From NCBI GenBank assembly GCA_022225965.2, contig JAKJXP020000025.1:1-64000 (forward strand): 64,000 nt of DNA. The letters run 5' to 3'. The position numbers and the translations under genes were made by a program. This stretch comes from Diatrype stigma. Its lineage: Eukaryota; Ascomycota; Sordariomycetes; Xylariales; Diatrypaceae. The notes under the pieces were generated by a model. The model was not told the DNA's origin. It did no database searches and saw only the letters and a program-made list of their open reading frames with translations. Shown piece after piece: positions 1 through 10,365 of this stretch. Each line of letters starts with the position of its first letter. Position 1 is the stretch's first letter.

Positions 1-598
1 GGCTGGACAAACAAAAAGCGGGGCAATAGGGGCGGGGGCTGGCCAATAGGAAGCCGGATAATAGGAGAGCCCCTACACATTGTACCTGGGAATGGTGGCA
101 GCCTGAGGGGTGTCATATAATCTACATACAAGGAGGTGACACCTCCCTACCTACTAGGGCTTTGCTTTTCTTCGCCGAGTTATTATCGAGCGCTTTCCCC
201 TAGAACTCAGCAGTCATGAGCCCGTCTACCGCCAGTCCTATGGCAGTAAAGATTGCTCTGCTCACCTCAAGAAATACAGTGACACAGTCTCATGTTTGAG
301 GTTAGATTAGTACCATGATCAGAACAATAAGGTTTAGTAAAACGCAGACGCAGTTTTTCATTAGCTACTTGAAAGGAAAATACCATCCCGTTTGGGCAAG
401 TTAAAGGCCCGGGAGAAACGCCGTGGTGAATGGGGATATCATTATGGTGTAGCTTGGGGGAATACAACTGCCATCAGAAAGTGAGAGACCTCTTTGCTTC
501 AGCTCCATCGTCAGATCCAATCCCTCCGTCAAGCCCACCATCTTCCTAGTCATGGAGTACCAATCCACCGAGAGTGCATGTGCCCAGGGATTGGCCGT
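1..598. other. intergenic, 3' flank of eaf3
   Basis: No open frame here has the composition of a gene. The stretch lies just downstream of the eaf3 stop codon and should contain its 3' untranslated region. I see no RNA gene, repeat or transposon end in it. Confidence 0.6.
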
Positions 599-3500
599 CT
601 AGTTCTTAGCCTTGTCGATGTACTCGGAGTTGGGGACCTCATATTCGGACAGGAAGTACTGCTCCGCGTTCTTGGCCAGCCAGTTCGTGATCTTGGTCAT
701 CTCCTCGCGGAGGCGGTTGACGGACTGCTGATCCATGTTGGTCTGGGCCACGAGTTCAGGGAGGGAGACTGTAGGTAGGCATGGTTAGCAGAGGACTTGA
801 AATAGAACATAGCAATAAGCAAAGCTCTGACTTACCGACGAGACGCATCAAGTGCTCCGCGCCGTAGGTGTCCGAGGCCGTCTTCTTCCCCTCCCACTCA
901 GGATCGCTGGAGTTCCACTTCGCCACGACCTCAGAGTATTGGGCTCGCTCGAATCTGATTCAATAGTCAGTGGGCTATACTCTGCCGTTTGGGCGGAATC
1001 GCAAACTTACCGGTAGAGAAGGATACGGCCAAGCGCCTTGTCAAAGTACTCCTTCAGTCCAGCGAGAGTCTCATGAAGGATGTCAACCTGCGCGGAACCC
1101 TCAGGACGCTTGGGCGCTTCGTATGCAGTGTAGTCCTCCAGAATCTTAGAGACAGGCTTGGGGTGGGGAAGAGGAATGAGCTGGTTGTTCTTGGTGACGT
1201 TCTCCCAGTCATCAACGAGGATGGCCTTCAAACCATCCGGGATCTTGAGCTTGACAGATGGTCGTGCGTGAAAAGCGTCCTCCTTTATGGGATGTTAGCA
1301 AAATCGAGTTCCAAAAAGTACGTCGTACAATAGTAGTTAGTCAGCATGCATGTCTTGATGATTGTTTCCTAGAGTACCCCGACAGCGCTGGTATCCTCGG
1401 AGTTGGTATCCTGATTGTTGTCCTCAAGCTCGGTGGCCTAAGGACTGGTGTCCTCCATATGGGCATCCTCGTTGGGGATGTCCTCCATTTTGGTATCCTG
1501 GAGGCCGGCATCCCCATGGTCGGCAAAGTGGATTTCCTTGAGCCGGCGTGGTGCACCCTCTGGCTTGGGAATTCCAGCAAATGGCACCCGTGTTATGCGG
1601 TTCATTCCCGCATAATAGAGCAACTTTGTTCGAGTGAGGGTGCCCTTCTTCTCGGCTTCAGTGATCTTCGGGTGCTCAGGAGGTGAGTACACCTTCGGCG
1701 CAACAAATCGGTCATCCTTCGGAACGAAGTTATTTGCCTTGTTCAGGTATCGATGCGTAGTGGAGGGGGTCGCGGTAAGATAAGGATAAGCCGCTTCCCC
1801 ATCCACGGCATACTGAGCCTCCCATTGCGTGAAGAGTGCTCTACGCTTCTCGATGCCCTCATCGGAGAGATCAACAGGCCCAACACCGACCTGGAATGCC
1901 TCTTTGGGTAGAGAGGCTCTTGAGGCTCTGGTAACCCTAGCCGACCGGCGAGGTCTGGAGGATGCTGCAGTTGCAGCCAATCCTGCCTTCTGAGGTCTTT
2001 TGCCAGCAGTCTTCGGAGAAGGTGTTTTAACAGCAGCCTTCGGGGCAGGTTTCTCGCCTGCAGTCTTCGGGGAAGACTTCTTGCTTGCCTTCGGGGCAGC
2101 ATTCTTGGTGACGCGACTAGGCTGCTTAGGCGCGGCCGTCGCTGGCTTGCGTGAGGTTCTCGTGGCAGCCATTTCAGCGGTGTTTGAATCAGAAAGGACT
2201 CGTTGCTGAGTTGTTGAGTTGTTGTAGATACTGTAGAACCAGAATTTGAAGATTCGGTTCTAGTTGGTGATGATGTAGAAGGCAGTGAAAGTAAAGGCGC
2301 GGTCTGAGTAACTGGCGATGTAATAGAAGATGCCGAGACTGGAGGTGTATCTAGTGTGTTGGTGTTGGTAGAAGATATAGAAGGTACCGAAAACTAAGGG
2401 ATTGTTCTAGGTACAGACAAGGTAGACGGTGTAGGTAGAAGGTACCGAAAACCGAAGGGTCGTTCTGGTTACAGGCAAGGTAGAAGGTCCAGAAGAAGAA
2501 GCAACCGGATTCGGCGGTTCAGAAGTCAACGAATACGATCGTGTAATCACTGATGTACTTGGCGTAGAAGCCGAGGAGAAAAGTGTGTAATATCAATTGA
2601 TGGGGTTCTGATTGATGAATTGATGAGGTTCTGGTTGATGAAGTTCTGGAAGGAATGTGGGATGGAGTGGTTTGAGTAAAGGATGGAGGAAGTACCAGAA
2701 GTGAAAGTAGAGAAGTGGTAGATAAGGTAGAACACCCGGGAGATAGGTTCCTCGGTGAATGGTTAGTGTGGTATTTGCAGAAACCGACAGTCCTGGTTGT
2801 GTAGGTGTGATTGTGAAGCCTGGCAACCGTGGGGCAGGGCAGTCTATGTTGGTATTGATACCGAAGGCGGGGGTTAATCAGAAGCAGGTTGTGTTGATGT
2901 AAATCAGAGAGGAATAGAAACCAAGGTGTAGCCTGGATTGATGGAGTTGTAGAAGTTGTAGAGGTTCTAGGGATTGTTCCAGGTGTGGCAGAAACCGACA
3001 GGTCTGGTGGTCTGGTGGTCTCGTTGAGGGGTCGGTTGAAGAAATTTTCGGTGCGGTTTTCCAGAGGTCAAGGACGTTCGAGTTTGGGGGTACGTGAGTT
3101 CTGGCTTCCTGAGTGCTCTGGTCTTCGGTTGAGTGTGAATATCCTTCTCGCCCTGGTCAAGTTTGAGCCGACTGTTGATAGATGTCCGTTTGAGGTGTGC
3201 CGGATTTGCTGCCTTAGGCTGAGGGTCGCCAATGTCCTGGATAGGTCCGCTCCCAGATTGACGTATGTCTGCATCCGCATTTGTTTCATTCACAATACGA
3301 CCAACATGATGCTGGTCCTGACTAGCATTTCTATTTGTACTTACCATAGAAAGAGCAGAAAATCGGTCATGAAGATCATCCTCTTCTGTCTCCGACGCAG
3401 ATCCGGCAGTAGTCTCGCCTTGAAGAGTATCCTCGTCGGTTTCCGACACCCAATCAGCTGCAACGTGGGCCTGAACGTGGTCACCTACATACGCTGCAGA

Positions 3501-6500
3501 GCCAGCAGCAGCCTGGCGTTGATGCATACCCGACTCCTCTTGATGCGTATCGGGGCTCATGATGACGACTTCCCAGGTGCTTATCGAATAGAAGAGGGGT
3601 GTTGATCGTCAAGATCCCGTCAAGTAAAATACGAAAAAGAGAAAGGTAAACGTCAGGCCTGGGGGGAAAAGACCTAGTAGTACGACCCCACGAAACGATG
3701 ACAAAGTATTGTAAGAAGGGGAATCGAGGTCAAGCCTCAGATGACAGAAGAATCCTTGGTTTAGCGGCCTTGTAGGATCGTGACATGTCCTAGGTCAAGG
3801 CACCAGCAAGAAGAAGAATTTGCAGGTGGCCAAGGTAATTGAAGGGCTAAGTGGGAAATGGTGGATAAGTCCAGGTTGCTGTGTTAATGTGGAAGGACTC
3901 GATGCCGTGGAACAAGTCCGAGTTATAGTAACCAACCCTGTGGAAGTAACGCGAGAGGGTTGCTATAACGAGGAAGGATGCGGGTCTGTAGAACAAGCCG
4001 GAATATAGTCATCAATGTCTGTTCGAGGGACAACCTGCTCAGTATGCAATAGTCTTGGAAGGTCGCAAGTCCATGGGATAGGTTGTTGTATAACTATCAA
4101 CCTCTGTCCGGGCATAGTATGCAGGACTTGTTATAGTCACGGAACGGAGGCAGTCCATAGAACAAGCTGAATCGTAGTTGTCCATCCCTGTTTGAGAAGC
4201 AACATGCAGAGGTCGTCATAGGCATGGGGGGATAAGGGCTTATCAGAACAAGCTGGACTATAGTCGTCGATCCTTCTGAGGAACCAACGAAGTTCGCCAG
4301 CATCACGGAGGGACGAAGGTCCATAGCATGAGCCTGGATACGACCACACTATCAACCCCTACTCATGCAGGAACATGCAGAATATACTATTTGTAAAGGG
4401 AGGCAGGTCCGTGATGCCATAGCCGTGCGATTATCAACACCATCCCGAGGAACAACACGCTAGAGGATGAAGTAGTGTGTCTTGAGACGTGGAAGTAGTA
4501 TATAATGGGACCAAAGCGTTAAGCTCAGCATCAAGGTGGTAGGATTGAATGAACGCTGGCCTGGGGGCTTGACAACCCGGGAGATGAAAGTCAACCCTCT
4601 TCTGACTTCGCTTGAGAAGGAACGTGGGGAAGATGTTCGTAATATGCTGCCAAGTTTTCGAGCCAAAGCATATCGTCTGCCTCGATTTCGGAGACAGCAC
4701 ATAGAAGCACGTGCTTGAGCAATTGTAGATAGATGTAGGTATGCCTAGCATATGCATATCGCTGGACCCTTTTGGAATATGGTATGCTTGTCATGACTAG
4801 GGCGTCACAACATCGAGGCTATACAACTCCCAGTACTACCTATGCCATGGAGTCCCAAAGTGCAAGTCACACCGTTGGATTGTGAGCGAATGAACGTGGT
4901 CATGGCTGCAGGATCCCAACCTTGTGGCAGTGGTAGGAGACAGTCGTTATCAGAAACAGGTATGTGGAGGGGTATTGTATATATGATCAGCCCCTTTTTT
5001 GATGAAGGGCTATATGCTTGTCAGACGAAGGTGGGCCAAGTTGCAGTGTGACCATTTTCTCTTTCTCCTTATCCGGAGGGAGCGCACAGCTTGCTAGATG
5101 TGGGAGTATGTAGAGCTGTCGCAGACACATGACCACCTCTCCCCTAAAAAAGAGCGCATGCTCTGTTGCTTGCGGAAAGGCGCAGTTCTCATAGTAGAGT
5201 GGTGTGCAGATCCTTAACGTGGACACAAGGTTGAACCCATCCAAGAAAGGACCAACGGTGTTGTTTGTGTATGGGGCGTCAAAGGGCCAAATATAAGATG
5301 ATGTAGGTTCTCAAGCAACCCACTAGGTAGAGCTGTACGATCGTGATGACGGCGATTCATTATCGAAATGACGGCGAACCCATTCGTGACGAAGATCGGC
5401 TCACATACGTGAAGTGTATGAAGACGCAGCTCACTAGGCTGCTGCCTGGACAGAGCATGCAAAGGTGCAGCAGTACAGAACCATGGCGATCGCTCCTCTT
5501 CAAGAGGGAACAGATGGTTTGGTCGTCGTAGATGACGGCGAACTGTAAACCAAACCACCACGACACCCCCTATCCAGGGAGCAACGCTCGATAGTGAACG
5601 CAGCGTTGTCTAGAATTTGAATCTGAGAGGACCAGCTAGCAGCGAATAAACGGAGCTGCAGTATCCCACGGAAACCCATGTTCAAGGAAGAACATATAGT
5701 AGGTCTTTCCAGAATGTTTGGCAGCTTGTTGGTCAAGCAATCAATCTGAAGGGATATGAATTGCTTGTTTTGGTAAAGCATGTTTCCATCAGGGCAGTGG
5801 TTCTGATACTCTAGACTAGAAAACAGCTTGGATATTGGGCGGGAGGATAGCGGTAGATTTAGGTGAGCATAGAATGGTATGGCTCCTGTAACGACATCAC
5901 ATGTTGAGCCATGATGGTACTAAACTCTTCCTGAGATTGACGGACAGCATATTGCTCGGGGGTGACAAGTGAATGTATGACGTGTATAATATACAAGCAG
6001 AACCAGGTCTCAACATGAGATGCCTTGTCACATTGTGGGGTGTAGAATAGATAGTATAGAACCCTGAGCAGATTTGAGGTGTACGTCGTGGATGTGAAGT
6101 GCCAAATAGTGTAAGCCCAATGTCCCGTGCCACATACTCAGTAGCCCTAAGAGTTCTGCACTCGTCTGCTGAAGGTAGGAGGGCAGCCATCCTTGATAGG
6201 AAAATAGGTGTATCGATGTTGTACGACATCAATCTGGCGGGATTGTAGGCCGTGATGGTAAATAGAACGTCGGTCTCAATGCTGATTGAGTTCAAGTTAC
6301 CATGAGGTTGCCGAAGAGCCATCATGGAAATAAAGCGGCCCCTGCTGAATGACCGTCCAAGGAGGTCATGTTTCTGTAATTTAAAGTGTTGCTTCGGCCC
6401 GACTCGATTCATTATCGATGGTGGACTTTCTTCCACTGCGCAGTATGAATGTAATCATATCTGCACATCCGGAATGACTTTGTGGGGTCGGGTATTTCCT

Positions 6501-7740
6501 GTTTGACTTCAAGAGTAGTATATGGGTGGGTAATGAACATCAACCGCTACGTTTCGTCCACGTGTATATCTGGATATCAAGTAGAGCAGCTCGTCCCCGT
6601 ATTCTAATGGTTGCCCCCATGCCAGAGGTATCGGCTTTAGCAGTTTTGTGGTATGAAGAATCTTGTGTCCGGCTTTCTACAAGCATGATATTGGCGGCTC
6701 CTTCAAGAGCGCACAATATGAGAGCGACCCAACCGGCTCAGTAGGACGAACGGCGTGGGAAGATATTGTTGATCCTCTACAACTTTACCCAATGTAGAAG
6801 AGCATCTTCTTAGATCTTAGTCCCTAGCTAGGGCCCTTGATCCAGGGGTAAAATAGTATGAAAGCACGTTATGCGCATAGCACATTATCGTGATTCATGC
6901 CCCTAGCTGAGGAGGGAACAGGTCGAGTGTGCCACCGATAACAACACTTGGTCTCCAGGCGGGCTCGAAAATACATCCATACAAAGTGGCACCTGTTCGA
7001 GTTGTCCGGTTCCCTACATTATGGCGCATTCCATGGAAGGCTGAGGCGCCCTGTTTGTGTTGAATTCCGCAAAAGGAGAATCTGGCGATCCTTTCCAAGG
7101 TCCAGGGGCATTTCGTATCCGAGGGTACTCTAGGTCATATCACGCAGACATACATGCAAACTTACCATAGTCAAGAGACCAAAACAGACGGATAAGGAAA
7201 AGAAGAGAAAATTGGACGTACACTTTCAAGCTCGTAATCGCGGCCCCGTCTCGGACCGCGGCCGGCAAAGCTGGAGGATCCGGCGGCACGCTCTTCACTA
7301 CCTCGAGCAGAGCTCATCTCGGAGCCGGCCTTGCCGCCGGGACCGCCGGCCTTCTTGGCGCTGGCGAGGGCGCCGGCGCCGGCCTTGCTGTGGCCGTGGC
7401 CCTGGGTGCGCATGGTGGCCTGGGCGCGGAGCTGGCTGGCGAGCTGCTTGTTGTCGTCGGTGAACTTGCGGATGCGGTCGGCGGTGACCCAGTCGTCCCA
7501 GCTGGCCTTCCAGCCCTTGTAGTGGACGCGGTACATGACGTCGTCGGCGGAGCTGCCGCCGTTGCCGGAGCCAGAGCCGGACTTGCTGCCGCTATCCTTA
7601 CTGCTGCTGCCCGAGGCGGTGGTGGAGGCGGTCTGGCGGATGTCGATGATCTTCGCCTCGTACATCAGGTCCCCGTGGAAGCAGAGGACCTTCTCCTCCT
7701 TGGCGTACGGAGGCGCATGGTTATGCTTGGAGGGCGCCAT
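599..7740 (-). CDS. eaf3: Eaf3/MRG15 chromodomain protein, split by a 5.9 kb intron
   Basis: Model exons 7740-7222, 1282-1011, 954-836 and 768-599 give 359 aa, in phase throughout. Exon 1 encodes the chromo barrel (residues about 14-95), with cage-type aromatics in YRVHYKGWKASWDDWV. A Gly/Ser-rich insert (about 37-66) lengthens the barrel relative to the family. Exons 2-4 encode the MRG domain, with KAILVDDWENVTKNNQLIPL, DTYGAEHLMRLVVSLPEL and NMDQQSVNRLREEM. Joining RDYELES to EDAFHARPSVKL at GTACGT (7221-7216) and a CTAAC-AG acceptor (1284-1283) gives the linker typical of fungal Eaf3. Family knowledge: Eaf3 reads H3K36 methylation in the NuA4 acetyltransferase and Rpd3S deacetylase complexes in the nucleus. 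It is divergent from nkp2 over about 750 bp. The two small downstream introns (955-1010, 769-835) are ordinary. The intron 1283-7221 is extraordinary for a fungus; the gene could instead be broken. The domain calls are very sure, the single transcript less so. Confidence 0.85.
1438..2172 (-). CDS. hypothetical basic protein, histone H1-like N-terminus, nested in eaf3 intron
   Basis: The ORF has 244 codons and starts at ATG 2172. Residues 1-95 are Lys/Ala/Pro/Thr/Ser-rich with repeated PKTAG and PAPKA units, like the tails of linker histones and other chromatin proteins, followed by an RPRRSARVTRASRAS stretch. Residues 96-220 are mixed-composition and look like a folded segment (for example DEGIEKRRALFTQWEAQYAV). 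The last 25 residues are acidic. I do not recognise a named family. The ORF lies wholly inside the eaf3 intron on the same strand, 155 bp before the MRG acceptor. After the TAG stop the frame stays open for 22 more codons of similar Asp/Glu/Thr composition, so the stop may be recent. It may be a nested gene, a spliced part of a longer gene, or an exon spliced to the MRG exons. Confidence 0.55.
   Translation of the reverse strand: MAATRTSRKPATAAPKQPSRVTKNAAPKASKKSSPKTAGEKPAPKAAVKTPSPKTAGKRPQKAGLAATAASSRPRRSARVTRASRASLPKEAFQVGVGPVDLSDEGIEKRRALFTQWEAQYAVDGEAAYPYLTATPSTTHRYLNKANNFVPKDDRFVAPKVYSPPEHPKITEAEKKGTLTRTKLLYYAGMNRITRVPFAGIPKPEGAPRRLKEIHFADHGDAGLQDTKMEDIPNEDAHMEDTSP
2173..2966. other. probable decayed Ser/Thr/Pro-rich coding sequence
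   Basis: Read on the minus strand, all three frames contain Ser/Pro/Thr-rich runs with short recurring units (for example the DNA word GAAGGTACCGAAAAC at about 2381 and 2441), broken by stops. This looks like a former repeat-rich coding stretch between the two nested ORFs that has drifted out of frame. No complete gene can be called. Confidence 0.35.
2967..3560 (-). CDS. hypothetical protein nested in eaf3 intron
   Basis: The ORF has 197 codons from ATG 3560. The first 80 residues are acidic with a repeated ETDEDTLQGETTAGSASETEEDD pattern (two SETDED/SETEED units). The second half is basic and Arg/Thr/Pro-rich. No signal peptide, membrane segment or known domain is visible. It is on the eaf3 strand inside the eaf3 intron, about 800 bp upstream of the 244-codon ORF, and could be its first exon. 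I do not recognise the family. Confidence 0.4.
   Translation of the reverse strand: MSPDTHQEESGMHQRQAAAGSAAYVGDHVQAHVAADWVSETDEDTLQGETTAGSASETEEDDLHDRFSALSMVSTNRNASQDQHHVGRIVNETNADADIRQSGSGPIQDIGDPQPKAANPAHLKRTSINSRLKLDQGEKDIHTQPKTRALRKPELTYPQTRTSLTSGKPHRKFLQPTPQRDHQTTRPVGFCHTWNNP
3780..5760. repeat. degenerate tandem repeat, unit about 80-90 bp
   Basis: A block with the core GAACAAGCTGGA, then TATAGTCGTC, then ATCCCTGTTYGAGGAACAAC recurs with drift. Clear copies begin near 3909, 3987, 4155, 4245 and 4326, with weaker ones towards 5700. Spacing is roughly 78-90 bp. Divergence between copies is high, so this is an old minisatellite-like array. It carries no convincing gene. Confidence 0.5.
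5897..6436 (-). CDS. doubtful 179-codon ORF in eaf3 intron
   Basis: An ATG-initiated open frame of 179 codons lies next to the repeat field. Composition is unremarkable. I see no domain, signal or splice context supporting it, and nearby DNA has chance ORFs of similar quality on both strands. It is listed because it is the longest frame between the repeat and the chromodomain exon; it is probably not a gene. Confidence 0.12.
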   Translation of the reverse strand: MEESPPSIMNRVGPKQHFKLQKHDLLGRSFSRGRFISMMALRQPHGNLNSISIETDVLFTITAYNPARLMSYNIDTPIFLSRMAALLPSADECRTLRATEYVARDIGLTLFGTSHPRRTPQICSGFYTIYSTPHNVTRHLMLRPGSACILYTSYIHLSPPSNMLSVNLRKSLVPSWLNM

Positions 7741-8492
7741 GATTCTCGTCGATTCGCTTATCTGCTCTGGGGGTTTTCCGATGCTTGACTGGAGATGAAG
7801 AGGTCGGGACCTGGTGTCGTGTGTTAGAGTTTGGCTGGATGAGAAGGTTTGGTACGCTCGACAAGGTTGGCTGGCATTCGGTAGATGACTAGCACATGGG
7901 GTTGATCCAAGCGACCTACTTGAGTATTCTTGTTACTTGTCACCACGGTGATCAATACGCCCTGTATGGCATGAGGCACGCAACAATGCAAGGTGAAAGG
8001 TCCCTTCTATGTGGGCAATCGTTGCCAATGTTGCCAATAGCTGATGCAAAATGCAAAATGCGAAATGCCGAATGCCAATGTCAAATGCCAAATGCCAAAT
8101 GATGGAAAATGGGAAATGGGAAATCAGCAATCGCAGTCGTCGCGAAACAGGGATTACCGGTTAAGTGGATAAAGCTCGGACGCGCTCTAGAACGCGACTT
8201 CGTTTAAGTGAATTCACTGGTTAACGCCCACCTAATATCCCCTCCGCCCCTATAATATCAGGTCCTAACTAATCACTACATACCCTGCCTACATAGATAG
8301 TACTACTACATATGTAAGTGGTATGCGGTATTGTACTAATCCAGCAGTCTAGATATCTGATACGGCCTTGCATTCCTTAACACTTCTAGTCGTACTCTTA
8401 ACTGTTGAGTATTTGATCATAATCATATACTGCCATTGTCGAGGAATGCCCTCCCTGGCCTCCTTGGCTTAGGTGAATACCGAATGCAAACA
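7741..8492. promoter_or_regulatory. divergent promoter region eaf3 / nkp2
   Basis: This 752 bp gap separates the start codons of two divergently oriented nuclear-protein genes and must hold both promoters and leaders. It includes a short-period AATGC-rich repeat (8044-8125). I cannot identify specific factor sites. Confidence 0.55.
8044..8125. repeat. short tandem repeat, unit AAATGCC-like
   Basis: Imperfect 7-8 bp units (AAAATGC, GAAATGCC, CAAATGCC, then GGGAAAT) run in tandem for about 80 bp inside the shared eaf3/nkp2 promoter. Confidence 0.7.
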
Positions 8493-9128
8493 ATGGCGCC
8501 CAACGAAGCAACGATCCTCAGCAACTACCTGCTCCTGCCCGCGCGGCTTCCGGACTTCCTTTCCCTGCAGGAGTTCACCTCGTTCTTTCCCAAATCGCAG
8601 CAGTCGTCTCCCCACGTCCGAGCCCTCTACCGGGACCTGCAGCAACAGCGCAATGCGATCGTCGATAGCGTGTCCGAGAGCATCACTGCCCAGGCCAAGC
8701 AGGGCAAGGCTTTGCGCCGGCAGGTGATCAAGGAGAGGCGGGAGGCAGAGCAGGAGGAGCAGGATGACGAGATCGAGATCGAGCGAACTGTAGGTCTCAG
8801 CTATCTATATCCGGCGCAGACGGACAACCTCAACTGCGGAAATTAATCATGACTGGGTATGCAGCTGTTCGGACCTACCTCCAATACGATACGACCGAAG
8901 TCGCATGATTTGCTATCCATTCTACCCGAACTCGAAGATGCCGCCAATGACATGGAGCAAGAGGTGAAGACACTGGAAGAAGAGGAGGCTTCGCTTCTCG
9001 AATCTATCAAACAGACCGTCGGTAATATGAGCGATCTCCGTTATGGTCGACTAGCCAACCCAAACCTAAAAACCGAGGTTCTCGATGGCCTTCGGGGTAT
9101 ACAAGATATATGCAAGCAGAAGAGTTAA
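8493..9128 (+). CDS. nkp2: Cnl2/NKP2 family kinetochore protein
   Basis: Exons 8493-8789 and 8865-9128 give 186 aa. The 75 bp intron has donor GTAGGT and acceptor GCAG and keeps phase 0, joining DEIEIERT to LFGPTSNTIRP. Start MAPNEATILSNYLL is preferred over an in-frame ATG 57 nt upstream because it matches how the family begins. Recognised blocks are FTSFFPKSQQSSP, LYRDLQQQRNAIVD, a charged coiled coil (EEEEASLLESI) and SDLRYGRLAN near the C-terminus. Family knowledge: NKP2 pairs with NKP1 and associates with the COMA complex of the inner kinetochore (CCAN). It is divergent from eaf3. Another CCAN gene, fta7, lies about 2.2 kb downstream on the same strand. Confidence 0.88.
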
Positions 9129-9378
9129 GCAGTGACATCGTTGTTGCGGTACGGCCACCAACATTATAACTACATGGCTACAGCGAAACGGAAATCCCAA
9201 ACCCATGACATTGTCCCTCATGACCAACATACCCTTCATGACCCATACCCTTCATGACCAACAAACCACCCCTATCTTCCTGACCGGCACTCGACCCAAA
9301 CCACCATTATGGGACTCTAGCAATTCGTCGTATACCAGTCATCCCAGTCATCCCATCCATCCATATTTGCTTGGTTGC

Positions 9379-10365
9379 TTATCGGGGCGCGGCTTGGCCA
9401 GCAGCAGGCTGGCGACCACCAGGGCCCATCTGGTTCTGCATGCGGTTTGACCTGTTGCCACATTAGGTTAAAATGCACGATAGGGAGGTAGGGCGGGTAT
9501 TATCTTACATCATGCTCCGGCTGAGCATAGAGACACCGACCATAAAAGCCCAGCTGGGGATAGCATTCATAATCCAGAGAGCGTATCCCACAGCAGTGGA
9601 GAGGCCATACTGGGCAAGTTGGCCATTGTAGGGATGGAAAATCCCATCGTGCAAATGTGCGGTCGACTTGAAGCCCTCCTCGTGGAACTTCACCAAGTCA
9701 TCGGACGTCACGGTTGTCATGTTGAAACGCTTGGTCCAGATGTCGATAGGAGCGGGAGCTGGCAGGATATCGAAGATCCAGATTGCGCCAGTGGGGGCGG
9801 ACCAGGCATTGCAGAGGACGGGCTGGTTTTCGCAGTTGATCAGGGCGGTGTGGGGAGAGTTCGGTTCGAGAGCGAATTTGGCAGCCGTCTGGTTGAACGC
9901 CTCTTCAACTCTACCGCATTTACCTGATTGGTATTAGAAAAACCGCCTTGCAATACTCTTGCTATATACCAATTGATAGGCCCATCAGATTCACTTACCA
10001 AAACAGGTCTTGTTTCCGCCGGTGAATAGAACCCACCATTCTACCGGTGTCGTAGTCTCTGGCGTCACAGGCCCAAACAGAGTCTCATTCCAGTTGTTGA
10101 TGGTCAAGATATCGAGGTTTAATGACCCAGCCTTGGCCTCAGCAGCTCCAACGGGATCATGCTTGTTGGGGTTCGGGACATACGACTTGGCCTTGTCGAA
10201 ATACGGCTTCGCTTGGTCAAGGTACGGCTTTGCTTGGTCAAGGTACGGCTGTGCTTGTTCGATGTACGGGCCCAGGACCTTCTGAAATTGCGCCTTGTAT
10301 TCAGGCACGTCGGCAGCTGCGAATAGCGGCAGGCCAACAAGAGCAGCAGCTGAGGAGAAGCGCAT
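9379..10365 (-). CDS. secretory thioredoxin-like membrane protein
   Basis: Exons 10365-9999, 9923-9509 and 9451-9379 give 284 aa; introns are 75 and 57 bp with standard signals. Without the last intron the frame stops at 9505 and loses a C-terminal Gln/Gly/Pro-rich tail of about 24 residues. Residues 1-18 form a signal peptide. Residues 33-62 hold repeated YLDQAKP heptads. A WWVLFTGG strand then leads to a CFGKC pair (Cys121 and Cys125), with further Cys later, like a variant thioredoxin fold facing the ER lumen. A hydrophobic segment near 235-262 can span the membrane, leaving a short polar tail. There are N-glycosylation sequons (NET, NKT, NQT). The fold is inferred; CxxxC is not the canonical CxxC. 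The exact family name is not known to me. Confidence 0.75.

Larger units (their letters stand above)
1283..7221 (-). other. apparent 5939-bp intron within eaf3
   Basis: The donor is GTACGT and the acceptor is AAAG preceded by GCTAAC about 12 nt upstream; both match the small introns of this genome. Phase is 0 on both sides. Inside lie two same-strand ORFs (1438-2172 and 2967-3560) and a degenerate repeat field. Other introns in this window are 50-170 bp, so this one is at least 35 times longer. It may be a real giant intron with nested genes, a recent insertion into a small intron, or a gene-breaking rearrangement. Confidence 0.65.

Noticed and set aside
494..1686. Plus-strand ORFs over the eaf3 MRG exons
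   Set aside because: They are antisense shadows; the minus strand has family similarity and proper introns.
1743..2102. 119-codon minus-strand ORF rich in Arg/Leu
   Set aside because: Out-of-frame reading of the Lys/Ala-rich 244-codon ORF; the composition is an artefact of its repeats.
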